Assembly (NCBI RefSeq): GCF_003323735.1
Contig: NZ_QOIM01000041.1
Coordinates: 62,001-126,000, forward strand
From: Streptomyces reniochalinae
GTDB lineage: Bacteria; Actinomycetota; Actinomycetes; Streptomycetales; Streptomycetaceae
Direction of reading: 5' to 3'
Length of the DNA: 64,000 bases
The position numbers were made by a program, and so were the translations under genes. Under the pieces are notes generated by a model that saw nothing but the letters and a program-made list of their open reading frames with translations, was not told where the DNA came from and made no database searches. Position 1 is the first letter of the stretch, and each line of letters begins with the position of its first letter. This document shows positions 57,700-64,000 of this stretch, one piece after another.

Positions 57700-58548
57700 A
57701 TGACCGACGAAGACCCCGGCCCCCAGGGCTGCGGCAAGGAACCCGAACGCTCCGACAGCTTGCAGACGTTCGGCGCCGTTGTGAAGGCCTTCCGCGAGCG
57801 CGCGGGGTACACGCAGGAGGCGTGGGCGGAGGAGTCGGGCTACTCCTTGAGCACCTGCGCGGGTGTGGAACAGGGGCGCCGGTTCCCGCCGCCCGGCTTC
57901 ATCGACCGCGCGGAGGACAAGTTCGACGCCTTCGGCGCGCTGCGGAAGGCGTCCAAGTTCCTGTCGCGGGGCCACGGGCTGGCGGCCTGGTTCCGCCAGT
58001 GGGCCAAGATGGAGCTGACGGCACTGAGTTTGTACACGTACGAGTGCCGGGCGGTGCCGGGGTTGTTGCAGACGGAGGCATACGCGCGGGCACTGATCGA
58101 GGATGTGCCGCCCTCTATGGCCGAGGAGCGGGTCGAGGCGCACATCGCTGACCGACTCGGACGGCAACAGGTTCTGTTCGGACGGCATGTGCCGATCACG
58201 TTCAGCTTCGTCATCGAGCAGGCTGTCCTTGAGCGTTGCACGGGTGGTGAGGGAGTCACCGGAGAGTTGCTGGACCACCTGGTCGAGTGCGCTGGCCGCC
58301 GTAATTTGGAGCTCCAGATCATGCCGCTGGTGCAGCCTCAACATGCGGGACTGGACGGAACGATCATGCTCATGGAGACGGCGGAGATGCGGTGGTACGG
58401 CTATTCGGAAGGGCAGGAAACTGGCCAGTTGATCTCCGACGAGAGGACTCTCAGTAGGTTGCACATGCGGTATGCAAAACTTCGCTCACAGGCTTTGACC
58501 CCGGCTGACTCCCTGAGCCTGCTGAAGCGAATGCGAGGAGCGTTATGA
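57700..58548 (+). CDS. WhiJ-like XRE family regulator (HTH plus DUF5753)
   Basis: A 282-aa protein. The N-terminal HTH (about 25-75) reads FGAVVKAFRERAGYTQEAWA and SGYSLSTCAGVEQGRRFPP. The C-terminal DUF5753 domain (about 95-275) has YECRAVPGLLQTEAYARALI, FVIEQAVLERCTGG and LMETAEMRWYGY. This is the WhiJ type of developmental or antibiotic regulator. GGGAGG precedes the ATG by 9 nt. The last sense codon is TTA (58543-58545), followed at once by the stop, and its A is also the first base of the next gene's ATG. Confidence 0.92.
   Translation: MTDEDPGPQGCGKEPERSDSLQTFGAVVKAFRERAGYTQEAWAEESGYSLSTCAGVEQGRRFPPPGFIDRAEDKFDAFGALRKASKFLSRGHGLAAWFRQWAKMELTALSLYTYECRAVPGLLQTEAYARALIEDVPPSMAEERVEAHIADRLGRQQVLFGRHVPITFSFVIEQAVLERCTGGEGVTGELLDHLVECAGRRNLELQIMPLVQPQHAGLDGTIMLMETAEMRWYGYSEGQETGQLISDERTLSRLHMRYAKLRSQALTPADSLSLLKRMRGAL
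58543..58545 (+). other. TTA codon as last sense codon of the WhiJ-like gene
   Basis: The reading frame ends GCG TTA TGA, so the only TTA is directly before the stop, inside the junction with the DUF397 gene (TTATGA). Translation should need the bldA tRNA to finish the regulator and to reach the coupled start. Confidence 0.85.
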
Positions 58549-58793
58549 GCAATCCGGCCGAGCTCAACTGGTTCAAGAGCAGTTACAGCGGCTCGCAGGG
58601 CGACAGTTGCGTCGAGGTTGCTCTCGACTGGTTCAAGAGCAGTTACAGCGGCTCCCAGAACGACGCCTGCGTGGAGGTCGCCACCACCCCCGCCGCCGTC
58701 CATGTGCGCGACTCCAAGGACGTCACCGTTCCCGCCCTCGTGGTCTCCCCGTCCGCGTGGACGGAGTTCCTCGCGGACACCGCACGCGGCTGA
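58545..58793 (+). CDS. DUF397 protein with internal 20-residue duplication
   Basis: An 82-aa protein. DUF397 proteins normally have one WxKSSYSgxxxxCVEVA motif followed by VRDSKDP and a WxxFL end. Here the motif occurs twice: NWFKSSYSGSQGDSCVEVA, then DWFKSSYSGSQNDACVEVA, 20 codons apart, before VHVRDSKDVTVPAL and WTEFLAD. The DNA copies are exactly 60 nt apart and almost identical at the start. The ATG overlaps the regulator stop (ATGA). DUF397 proteins work with XRE-DUF5753 regulators. Confidence 0.92.
   Translation: MSNPAELNWFKSSYSGSQGDSCVEVALDWFKSSYSGSQNDACVEVATTPAAVHVRDSKDVTVPALVVSPSAWTEFLADTARG
58566..58680 (+). repeat. 60-nt tandem duplication inside the DUF397 gene
   Basis: ctggttcaagagcagttac begins at 58568 and again at 58628, a spacing of exactly 60 nt (20 codons). 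The first about 30 nt of the copies are identical; the remainder diverges mainly at third positions. Confidence 0.85.
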
Positions 58794-58817
58794 GCGTTCG
58801 GGCAGGTACCGGCACTG

Positions 58818-58847
58818 CGAGGCCCGCACCGCACGGTGCGGGCCTCG
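58818..58847 (+). terminator. Terminator after the WhiJ-like/DUF397 pair
   Basis: CGAGGCCCGCACCG (58818-58831), a CA loop and the exact complement at 58834-58847 form a perfect 14-bp hairpin 25 nt past the DUF397 stop, followed by a partly T-rich stretch (tgcgtatgtctt). Confidence 0.85.
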
Positions 58848-58932
58848 GTGCGTATGTCTTGACAGCCGGCGTGCGCCACTGCGTTACTGACCGCACCGAA
58901 TGATCGGTCGGCGCGAAAGCGGGAGGTCAGAC

Positions 58933-59352
58933 GTGGGGAGTGGCCCCGTGGAGGCGATGCTGGAGGCCGACAGGGCCTCGGCCGCGCTCGGGATCGAACT
59001 GGTCGACAAGGGTGCCGGGACGGCCACCTGCCGCATGACGGTGACCGGCGGGATGGTCAACGGGCACGGCACCGCGCACGGCGGCTACGTCTTCCTGTTG
59101 GCGGACACGGCGTTCGCCTGCGCCTGCAACAGCCACGGTCCGGTCACCGTCGCCGCGGGGGCGGACATCTCGTTCGTGTCGCCCGCGTGGGAGGGCGACG
59201 AGTTGCGGGCGGTCGCCCAGGAGCGCACGCGGTACGGCCGCAGCGGCCTCTACGACGTGACGGTGCTGCGCGGAGAGCGCGAGGTCGTCGCGGAGTTCCG
59301 GGGCCGCAGCCGTACGGCGACGCCCGTCAAACGGGGGGAGGCCCCCGCGTGA
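58933..59352 (+). CDS. paaI: PaaI-type hotdog thioesterase
   Basis: A 139-aa hotdog-fold thioesterase. NGHGTAHGGYVFLLADTAFA contains the HGG motif and catalytic Asp of PaaI, and VAAGADISFVSPAWEGDELR is the second conserved strand. PaaI hydrolyses ring-hydroxylated phenylacetyl-CoA and prevents CoA trapping. The GTG at 58933 is chosen because GGGAGG lies six bases upstream and the length then matches the family; an ATG at 58900 would add 11 residues. The stop overlaps the start of paaK as GTGA. Confidence 0.92.
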   Translation: MGSGPVEAMLEADRASAALGIELVDKGAGTATCRMTVTGGMVNGHGTAHGGYVFLLADTAFACACNSHGPVTVAAGADISFVSPAWEGDELRAVAQERTRYGRSGLYDVTVLRGEREVVAEFRGRSRTATPVKRGEAPA

Positions 59353-60662
59353 CGGACCGTCTTCCCGACCCGGGCGAGCACCTGACCCGCACCGAGCTGG
59401 AGGCCCTCCAGCTCGAACGGCTCCAGGCGACACTGCGGCACGCGTACGAGGATGTCGAGCTGTACCGCAAGAAGTTCGACGCCGCTGGGGTCCGCCCCGA
59501 GGACTGCCGTTCGCTCGCCGATCTGGCGCAGTTCCCGTTCACCACGAAGGCGGACCTGCGCGAGTCGTACCCCTTCGGCATGTTCGGCGTGCCGATGGAG
59601 GACGTGCGGCGGCTGCACGCCTCCAGTGGCTCGACGGGGCGCCCGACGGTCGTCGGCTACACGCAGCGGGACCTCGACACATGGGCGGACCTGGTGGCGC
59701 GGTGCATCCGTGCGGCGGGCGGGCGCCCGGGGGACAAGGTGCACGTCTCCTACGGGTACGGGCTGTTCACCGGAGGGCTGGGGGCGCACTACGGGGCAGA
59801 GCGCGCCGGATGCACGGTGATCCCCGCGTCCGGCGGGATGACGGCACGGCAGGTGCAGCTCATCCAGGACTTCCGCCCTGACATCATCATGGTGACGCCG
59901 ACGTACATGCTCACGCTGCTGGACGAGTTCGAGCGCCAGGGCATCGACCCGCGTACGACGTCGCTGCGGGTGGGCATCTTCGGCGCGGAGCCGTGGACGG
60001 AGGCGATGCGCCGGGAGATCGAGGAGCGGTTCGCGCTGGATGCCGTGGACATCTACGGGCTGTCGGAGGTGATGGGTCCCGGCGTCGCCCAGGAGTGCGT
60101 CGAGACCAAGGACGGGCTGCACCTGTGGGAGGACCACGTCTACCCGGAGCTCGTCGACCCGCTGGGGGAGGAGCCGTGCGGCGGTGACGGCGAGCGCGGC
60201 GAACTGGTGCTGACGACGCTCACCAAGGAGGCGCTGCCCGTCATCCGGTACCGGACCAGGGACCTGACGCGGCTGCTGCCGGGCACGGCGCGGCCCGCCT
60301 TCCGGCGGATGGAGAAGGTCACAGGGCGCAGCGACGACATGATCATCCTGCGCGGTGTCAACGTCTTCCCCAGCCAGATCGAGGAGATCGTGCTGGGGCT
60401 GCCCGCGCTGGCCCCGCACTTCCAGCTCCTGCTCACCAGGCAGGAGCGGATGGACCACCTCAGCGTGCTGGTCGAGGCGCGGGCGGACGCGACGGGTCCC
60501 GAACGCGAGGCGGCCCGCGCAGCGCTCGTACGGGGCGTCAAGGACGGGGTCGGAGTGAGCGTCGAGGCGCGGGTGGTGGACCCGGAGACGGTCGAGCGCT
60601 CGGTCGGCAAGTTCCGCCGCGTCCGCGACCTGCGTCCCCAGGGGGCGGGCGTCCCGGTGTAG
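59349..60662 (+). CDS. paaK: Phenylacetate-CoA ligase
   Basis: A 437-aa adenylate-forming enzyme of the PaaK group. The ATP-binding loop is LHASSGSTGRPTVVGYT; DIYGLSEVMGPGVAQEC is the A5 motif, and RYRTRDLTRLLPG and GRSDDMIILRGVNVFPSQIE are the hinge and C-terminal motifs. It makes phenylacetyl-CoA from phenylacetate, ATP and CoA. The GTG start overlaps paaI by 4 nt, so ligase and thioesterase are coupled. The ring-oxygenase genes (paaABCDE) are not in this window. Confidence 0.95.
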   Translation: MTDRLPDPGEHLTRTELEALQLERLQATLRHAYEDVELYRKKFDAAGVRPEDCRSLADLAQFPFTTKADLRESYPFGMFGVPMEDVRRLHASSGSTGRPTVVGYTQRDLDTWADLVARCIRAAGGRPGDKVHVSYGYGLFTGGLGAHYGAERAGCTVIPASGGMTARQVQLIQDFRPDIIMVTPTYMLTLLDEFERQGIDPRTTSLRVGIFGAEPWTEAMRREIEERFALDAVDIYGLSEVMGPGVAQECVETKDGLHLWEDHVYPELVDPLGEEPCGGDGERGELVLTTLTKEALPVIRYRTRDLTRLLPGTARPAFRRMEKVTGRSDDMIILRGVNVFPSQIEEIVLGLPALAPHFQLLLTRQERMDHLSVLVEARADATGPEREAARAALVRGVKDGVGVSVEARVVDPETVERSVGKFRRVRDLRPQGAGVPV

Positions 60663-60744
60663 CGGCCGCCGGCCTGCGCAGCACCGCCGACCCGTTCGCC
60701 ATCCTGGGAGCGCGGCAGGAGAGAAGTGCCGGTTTACTGCCGGT

Positions 60745-62349
60745 ATGAGCGTCCTTCCCGGCCATGCCCGTCCCAAGCGACGGTTCGTCCTGCCCACACG
60801 TGCCCGCAGACACCGGGTGGGGGCGCGGTCCTTCCATCAGGTGGAGGACACCCTCACCCGGGACTCGGCCACCGGCGGCGTGCCGGAGGACAACGAGGCG
60901 GGCGTCATCGGCTGGGGCACCTCCTGGCGGATGCAGGGCTACCTGCTGATGGCCGAGCGGACGGGCAACCCCGTCTACGCCACCCGTCTCGCCGAGCTCA
61001 TCGACCACGTGCTGGCCGCGCGCGACGAGGTGCGCGGGGTCGCCGACCACGGTGGGGTCTCCGCCCCCGTGTGGAGTACGGCGACCAAGTTCACCGCCGC
61101 CACCGCGAGCGTGCCCGACGAGGCGGGCGAGATCGCGCTGGAGGTGACCGTCTGCCCTCCGCGCGCGCTGGACGCACGGGTGACGGTGCGGCCCGAGGGG
61201 GACGAGGGCCGCTTCACCCTCACGGTGGCCGGGCAGGGACGGCAGACGTTCACGGTCGAGGGCCTGAGCCTCGACCCGGCCGACGAGCGCCGCGCGGACC
61301 GCGTGCTCTACGCGGCCTACGAGCAGCGCAGCGCGGTCACCGGGCGGCTCGTCGCCGAGGGCGAGCGGTCCGGAGGGCGGCTGCGGACCGGGCTGCGCCC
61401 CGATGCCGCCCCGCCACGACGGGTGCAGCCCGGCACCTACCCCGTCCGGCCCGCACGGGTCGCCCTCGCGGCACAGACGGGCATGATCACCTACCCCATC
61501 GCCGGACTCGTCAGGCTGGCCCGCCAGGACCCCTCCCACAAGGCTGTACCGCCGTCCGTACGGGCACGTCTCGACGGCTATCTCGACGCCGTTCTGCGGG
61601 CCGTGCAGGCGCACGACCACCAGTGGCAGTCCGCGTCCGGACGGCGCGGCTGCTACCGGTGGCTGCCCGAGGAGCCGGTCTCCTTCGCGGGCGCGGAACT
61701 CCCGACGAACGAGTTCCTGGCGATGGGCCGGACTTTCGTGCACCTCGCCGCGCTCACGGGCGACGAGGAGCACGCGGAACGGGCCGCCGCCATGGCCCAC
61801 TCCCTCCGCGCCGACCTGGTACGGCGCGAAGGGCGGCAGGAGGGTGCCGCGACGTGGCCCTACTGGCCCGCCTTCGGGCGGGTGCACTGCGGCTGGACGG
61901 CCACCGGCAGCCCGGAAACGGACGGTTCCGCCTACCGCCCCGCCTACGCGCCCGTCACCGCTCCGGAGGACGTCACCCACGCCCTCATCGACCTGGACTT
62001 CCTGCACCTCTACCACAGCCAGCCGGCAGGGCTGCTGCCGCCGGTCTTCGACGACGGCGACCTGCGGTCCGTGGCGGCGACCTTCACCCGCCACGTCGTG
62101 GAGCGGGAAGGCGGCACGGACGGCGGCTCCGGGCGCCCCCGCGTGCGCCCGCGCATGCGGCACGACGTCAGCGGCGGCGGCAAGCCCGGCACCGATCGCG
62201 AACAGGCCCACGTCGCCGCGTGGCTGCCGCTGCGGGGCTGGTCGGACGAGGTGGCCGATCTTGTTCACGCCATCCATCCGCCGACCCCACCGCCGCCGGT
62301 GATGGGGGTCGACACGTACTGCGCGGCGTTGTTGGCCCGCTGGGCGTGA
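60745..62349 (+). CDS. Protein of unknown function, possible (alpha/alpha) barrel
   Basis: A 534-aa soluble protein with no signal peptide. I do not recognise the family. It has many Trp and aromatic residues in helix-like segments (GWGTSWRMQGYLLMAERTGN, YPIAGLVRLARQDP, DHQWQSASGRRGCYRWLPEE, NEFLAMGRTFVHLAALTGD). These resemble the six-hairpin toroid of glycosidases and C5-epimerases. An inserted beta-rich segment (about 125-190: EIALEVTVCPPRAL, FTLTVAGQGRQTFTVEG) breaks the helical part. The ATG is used although only a weak GGAGAGAAG lies upstream. It converges with the alcohol dehydrogenase gene. Confidence 0.7.
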   Translation: MSVLPGHARPKRRFVLPTRARRHRVGARSFHQVEDTLTRDSATGGVPEDNEAGVIGWGTSWRMQGYLLMAERTGNPVYATRLAELIDHVLAARDEVRGVADHGGVSAPVWSTATKFTAATASVPDEAGEIALEVTVCPPRALDARVTVRPEGDEGRFTLTVAGQGRQTFTVEGLSLDPADERRADRVLYAAYEQRSAVTGRLVAEGERSGGRLRTGLRPDAAPPRRVQPGTYPVRPARVALAAQTGMITYPIAGLVRLARQDPSHKAVPPSVRARLDGYLDAVLRAVQAHDHQWQSASGRRGCYRWLPEEPVSFAGAELPTNEFLAMGRTFVHLAALTGDEEHAERAAAMAHSLRADLVRREGRQEGAATWPYWPAFGRVHCGWTATGSPETDGSAYRPAYAPVTAPEDVTHALIDLDFLHLYHSQPAGLLPPVFDDGDLRSVAATFTRHVVEREGGTDGGSGRPRVRPRMRHDVSGGGKPGTDREQAHVAAWLPLRGWSDEVADLVHAIHPPTPPPPVMGVDTYCAALLARWA

Positions 62350-62405
62350 GCCTCGCGGGGACTTGCCGATAACCCGATAACGGGGTGCCACTGGTCGCCG
62401 TGTGC

Positions 62406-62452
62406 GGCCTGCGGGTCGGCTGTGGCTCGTCGCGCAGTTCCCCGCGCCCCTG
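62406..62452 (-). repeat. Common Streptomyces intergenic element
   Basis: On the minus strand the gap contains AGGGGCGCGGGGAACTGCGC followed by GACGAGCCACAGCCGACCCG. From memory, near-identical strings occur between many genes in Streptomyces chromosomes. It lies just beyond the stop of the minus-strand alcohol dehydrogenase gene and may act as a terminator or a dispersed repeat. Confidence 0.55.
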
Positions 62453-62460
62453 CGGAGCGC

Positions 62461-63651
62461 CTAGGCAGCGGACGGTTTGAGTACCGTCTTGACCATGCCG
62501 TCCTCCTTGCGCTGGAAGGTGCCGTAGGCTTCGGGCGCCTTCTCCAGCGGCAGGGTGTGGGTGGCGAAGGTGTCCACACCCAGCGGGTCCTCGTCGGTGA
62601 GGAGCGGCAGGATGTCGTCCACCCAGTGGTGCACGTTCGCCTGTCCCATGCGCAGCTGGATCTGCTTGTCGAACAGCTTGAGCATCGGCAGCGGGTCGGC
62701 CGCGCCCCCGTAGACGCCCGAGAGGGACACCGTGCCGCCACGGCGCACCACGTCGAAGGCCGCGTTGAGCGCCGCCAGCCGGTCCACACCGACGCGCTGC
62801 ATCATCTTCTGGCCCAGCGCCTCCGGCAGCAGCCCCACCGCCTGGTGCGCCGCCTTGGCGACCGGAGCGCCGTGCGCCTCCATGCCGACCGCGTCGATCG
62901 CGGCGTCCGTGCCCCGGCCGTCCGTCAGCTCCCGTACGGCGGCCCCGATGTCGTCGTGTTCCCGCAGGTCGAGCGTGTGCACGCCGCGCAGCCGCGCCCG
63001 CTTCAGACGCTCGGGCACCAGGTCGACGCCGATGACCTGGCCCGCGCCCTGGTGCAGCGCGATCCGGCACGCCATGTCACCGATCGGGCCGAGGCCCAGC
63101 ACGGTCACGCTGCCGCCGGCGGGGATGTCCGCGTAGGCCACGGCCTGCCAGGCGGTCGGCAGCACGTCGGACAGGTACACGTAGCGCTCGTCCGGCGGCC
63201 CGTCGGGCACCTTGATGGGCAGGTGGTTGCCGAACGGCACCCGCAGGAACTCCGCCTGCCCGCCCGGCACCTGGCCGTAGAGCTTGCTGTACCCGAACAG
63301 GGAAGCGCCCGTGCCGTACTCGCGCACCTGCGTGGTCTCGCACTGGGACTGGAGCCCCTGCTCGCACATCCAGCAGGTGCCGCAGTTGACGTTGAACGGC
63401 ATGACGACCCGGTCGCCGGGGGACAGCGCCGCGACCTCCGGGCCGACCTCCTCGACCACGCCCATGGTCTCGTGCCCGAGCACGTCACCCTGGTCCAGGA
63501 ACGGTCCCAGCACCTCGTACAGGTGCAGGTCGGAACCGCAGATCCCACTCGTCGTGACGCGGACGAGGACGTCGTCCGGCTGGGTGATCTCCGGATCGGG
63601 GACGGTCTCCACGCTGACGTTGCGCTTGCCTTGGTAGGTGAGGGCCCTCAT
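62461..63651 (-). CDS. Zinc-dependent alcohol dehydrogenase (formaldehyde dehydrogenase-like)
   Basis: A 396-aa medium-chain dehydrogenase. The catalytic zinc site is SGICGSDLHLYE (Cys) and GHETMGVVEEVGP (His-Glu), and the structural zinc lobe is CGTCWMCEQGLQSQC. The Rossmann motif is VTVLGLGPIGDMACR with GVDLVPERLKRA, suggesting NAD(H). It most resembles the glutathione-independent formaldehyde dehydrogenase-like group with an inserted loop (about 105-125). The ATG at 63651 follows AGGAG by 5 nt; a GTG just before it is less likely. The partial SDR gene lies 61 nt upstream. Confidence 0.92.
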   Translation of the reverse strand: MRALTYQGKRNVSVETVPDPEITQPDDVLVRVTTSGICGSDLHLYEVLGPFLDQGDVLGHETMGVVEEVGPEVAALSPGDRVVMPFNVNCGTCWMCEQGLQSQCETTQVREYGTGASLFGYSKLYGQVPGGQAEFLRVPFGNHLPIKVPDGPPDERYVYLSDVLPTAWQAVAYADIPAGGSVTVLGLGPIGDMACRIALHQGAGQVIGVDLVPERLKRARLRGVHTLDLREHDDIGAAVRELTDGRGTDAAIDAVGMEAHGAPVAKAAHQAVGLLPEALGQKMMQRVGVDRLAALNAAFDVVRRGGTVSLSGVYGGAADPLPMLKLFDKQIQLRMGQANVHHWVDDILPLLTDEDPLGVDTFATHTLPLEKAPEAYGTFQRKEDGMVKTVLKPSAA

Positions 63652-63712
63652 CACGTCTCCTCGGATCGCGGGCGGTACCGCTTCGGCCGCGGCCCGGCCC
63701 GACGGGTGGCTT

Positions 63713-64000
63713 TCAGGTCTGGTTGAGGCGGCGCGCCGCCCGGTCGTTGAGTGCGCTGACGGTGGACTGCCAGCGGGAGCGCCCCTTCCGTCCGGAGGGC
63801 TGCGGCCCCGGCATCAGCCGGGCCACCAGCTCGTTGGTGCGGGTCACCAGCGTCGGAGCCACGCCGTACGCCTTCGCGCCGAGCTGCGCCGCAGGGGTGA
63901 GCACCACCCGGGTCCGCCGCTGTTCGACGGCGTGCACGATGCGCTCGGCGGCGCGCAGCGCGTCCATGGACAGCCCCGGCAGGCCCGCGAGCGTGGCGAA
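63713..64000 (-). CDS. Short-chain dehydrogenase/reductase, C-terminal part (runs off the window)
   Basis: The last 95 codons of a minus-strand gene whose start is outside the window. The sequence FATLAGLPGLSMDALRAAER, then IVHAVEQRRTRVVLTPAAQ and APTLVTRTNELVARLMPGP, matches the C-terminus of SDR-family reductases of the longer membrane-associated kind. The Rossmann and Tyr-x3-Lys parts are missing because of the window edge, so function and start cannot be judged. Confidence 0.7.
   Translation of the reverse strand, partial: FATLAGLPGLSMDALRAAERIVHAVEQRRTRVVLTPAAQLGAKAYGVAPTLVTRTNELVARLMPGPQPSGRKGRSRWQSTVSALNDRAARRLNQT

Overview
The window reads as chromosomal DNA of a Streptomyces or close relative. 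GC content is very high with strong third-position GC bias, and GTG/TTG starts and 4-nt stop/start overlaps are common. The gene families are typical of the genus (EccC/WXG100 locus, WhiJ-like regulator plus DUF397, DUF6286/AmaP/Asp23 cluster, tandem-MerR regulator). TTA leucine codons are almost absent; I found only two, both in suggestive places. No rRNA, tRNA, insertion sequence, prophage or CRISPR array was recognised.

Layout. (1) 0.3-15.8 kb, minus strand: a type VII secretion-like operon running from an FN3/SH3 membrane protein through MoxR, DUF58, a transglutaminase-like membrane protein, a kinase-like protein, a large WXG-type protein and a WXG100 protein to an FHA-bearing EccC/EssC ATPase. 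Both 'enzymes' in the middle have lost their catalytic residues, and the first gene carries a TTA at codon 16. (2) 16.1-19.8 kb, plus: HAD-like, GNAT, ABC ATPase and a large membrane protein. (3) 19.9-30.5 kb: metallophosphoesterase, then a cluster joining partner-switching parts (SpoIIE phosphatase, STAS protein, HATPase) with envelope-stress parts (AmaP, DUF6286, DUF2273-like, Asp23), an ECF sigma factor, a zinc-finger/Asp23 candidate anti-sigma and a third Asp23-like protein. The Asp23 and sigma genes diverge from a nearly symmetrical promoter region.

(4) 30.5-31.3 kb: a gene-free block of nested tandem repeats. (5) 31.3-37.9 kb, minus: a three-gene membrane-linked formate dehydrogenase operon (Cys, not Sec, in the catalytic subunit), with ku just upstream. 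(6) 38.3-45.4 kb: polyprenyl synthetase with an altered second Asp-rich motif, CapA-like lipoprotein, APC and GntP permeases, and a secreted GH16 glucanase with a well-formed terminator. (7) 45.7-52.3 kb, minus: meaB-mutB-mutA (methylmalonyl-CoA mutase), endonuclease V and a small secreted protein. (8) 52.5-57.6 kb: tandem-MerR regulator, an uncharacterised domain fused to an AbiEii-like nucleotidyltransferase, an APH-like kinase, MarR and a HATPase. (9) 57.7-58.8 kb: WhiJ-like regulator plus a DUF397 protein with an internal duplication, divergent from the HATPase across a perfect palindrome. (10) 58.9-64 kb: paaI-paaK, an unrecognised 534-aa protein, a zinc alcohol dehydrogenase and a truncated SDR gene.

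Start sites were chosen from Shine-Dalgarno sequences, overlaps and frame. Domain names come from recognising motifs by eye, without database searches.
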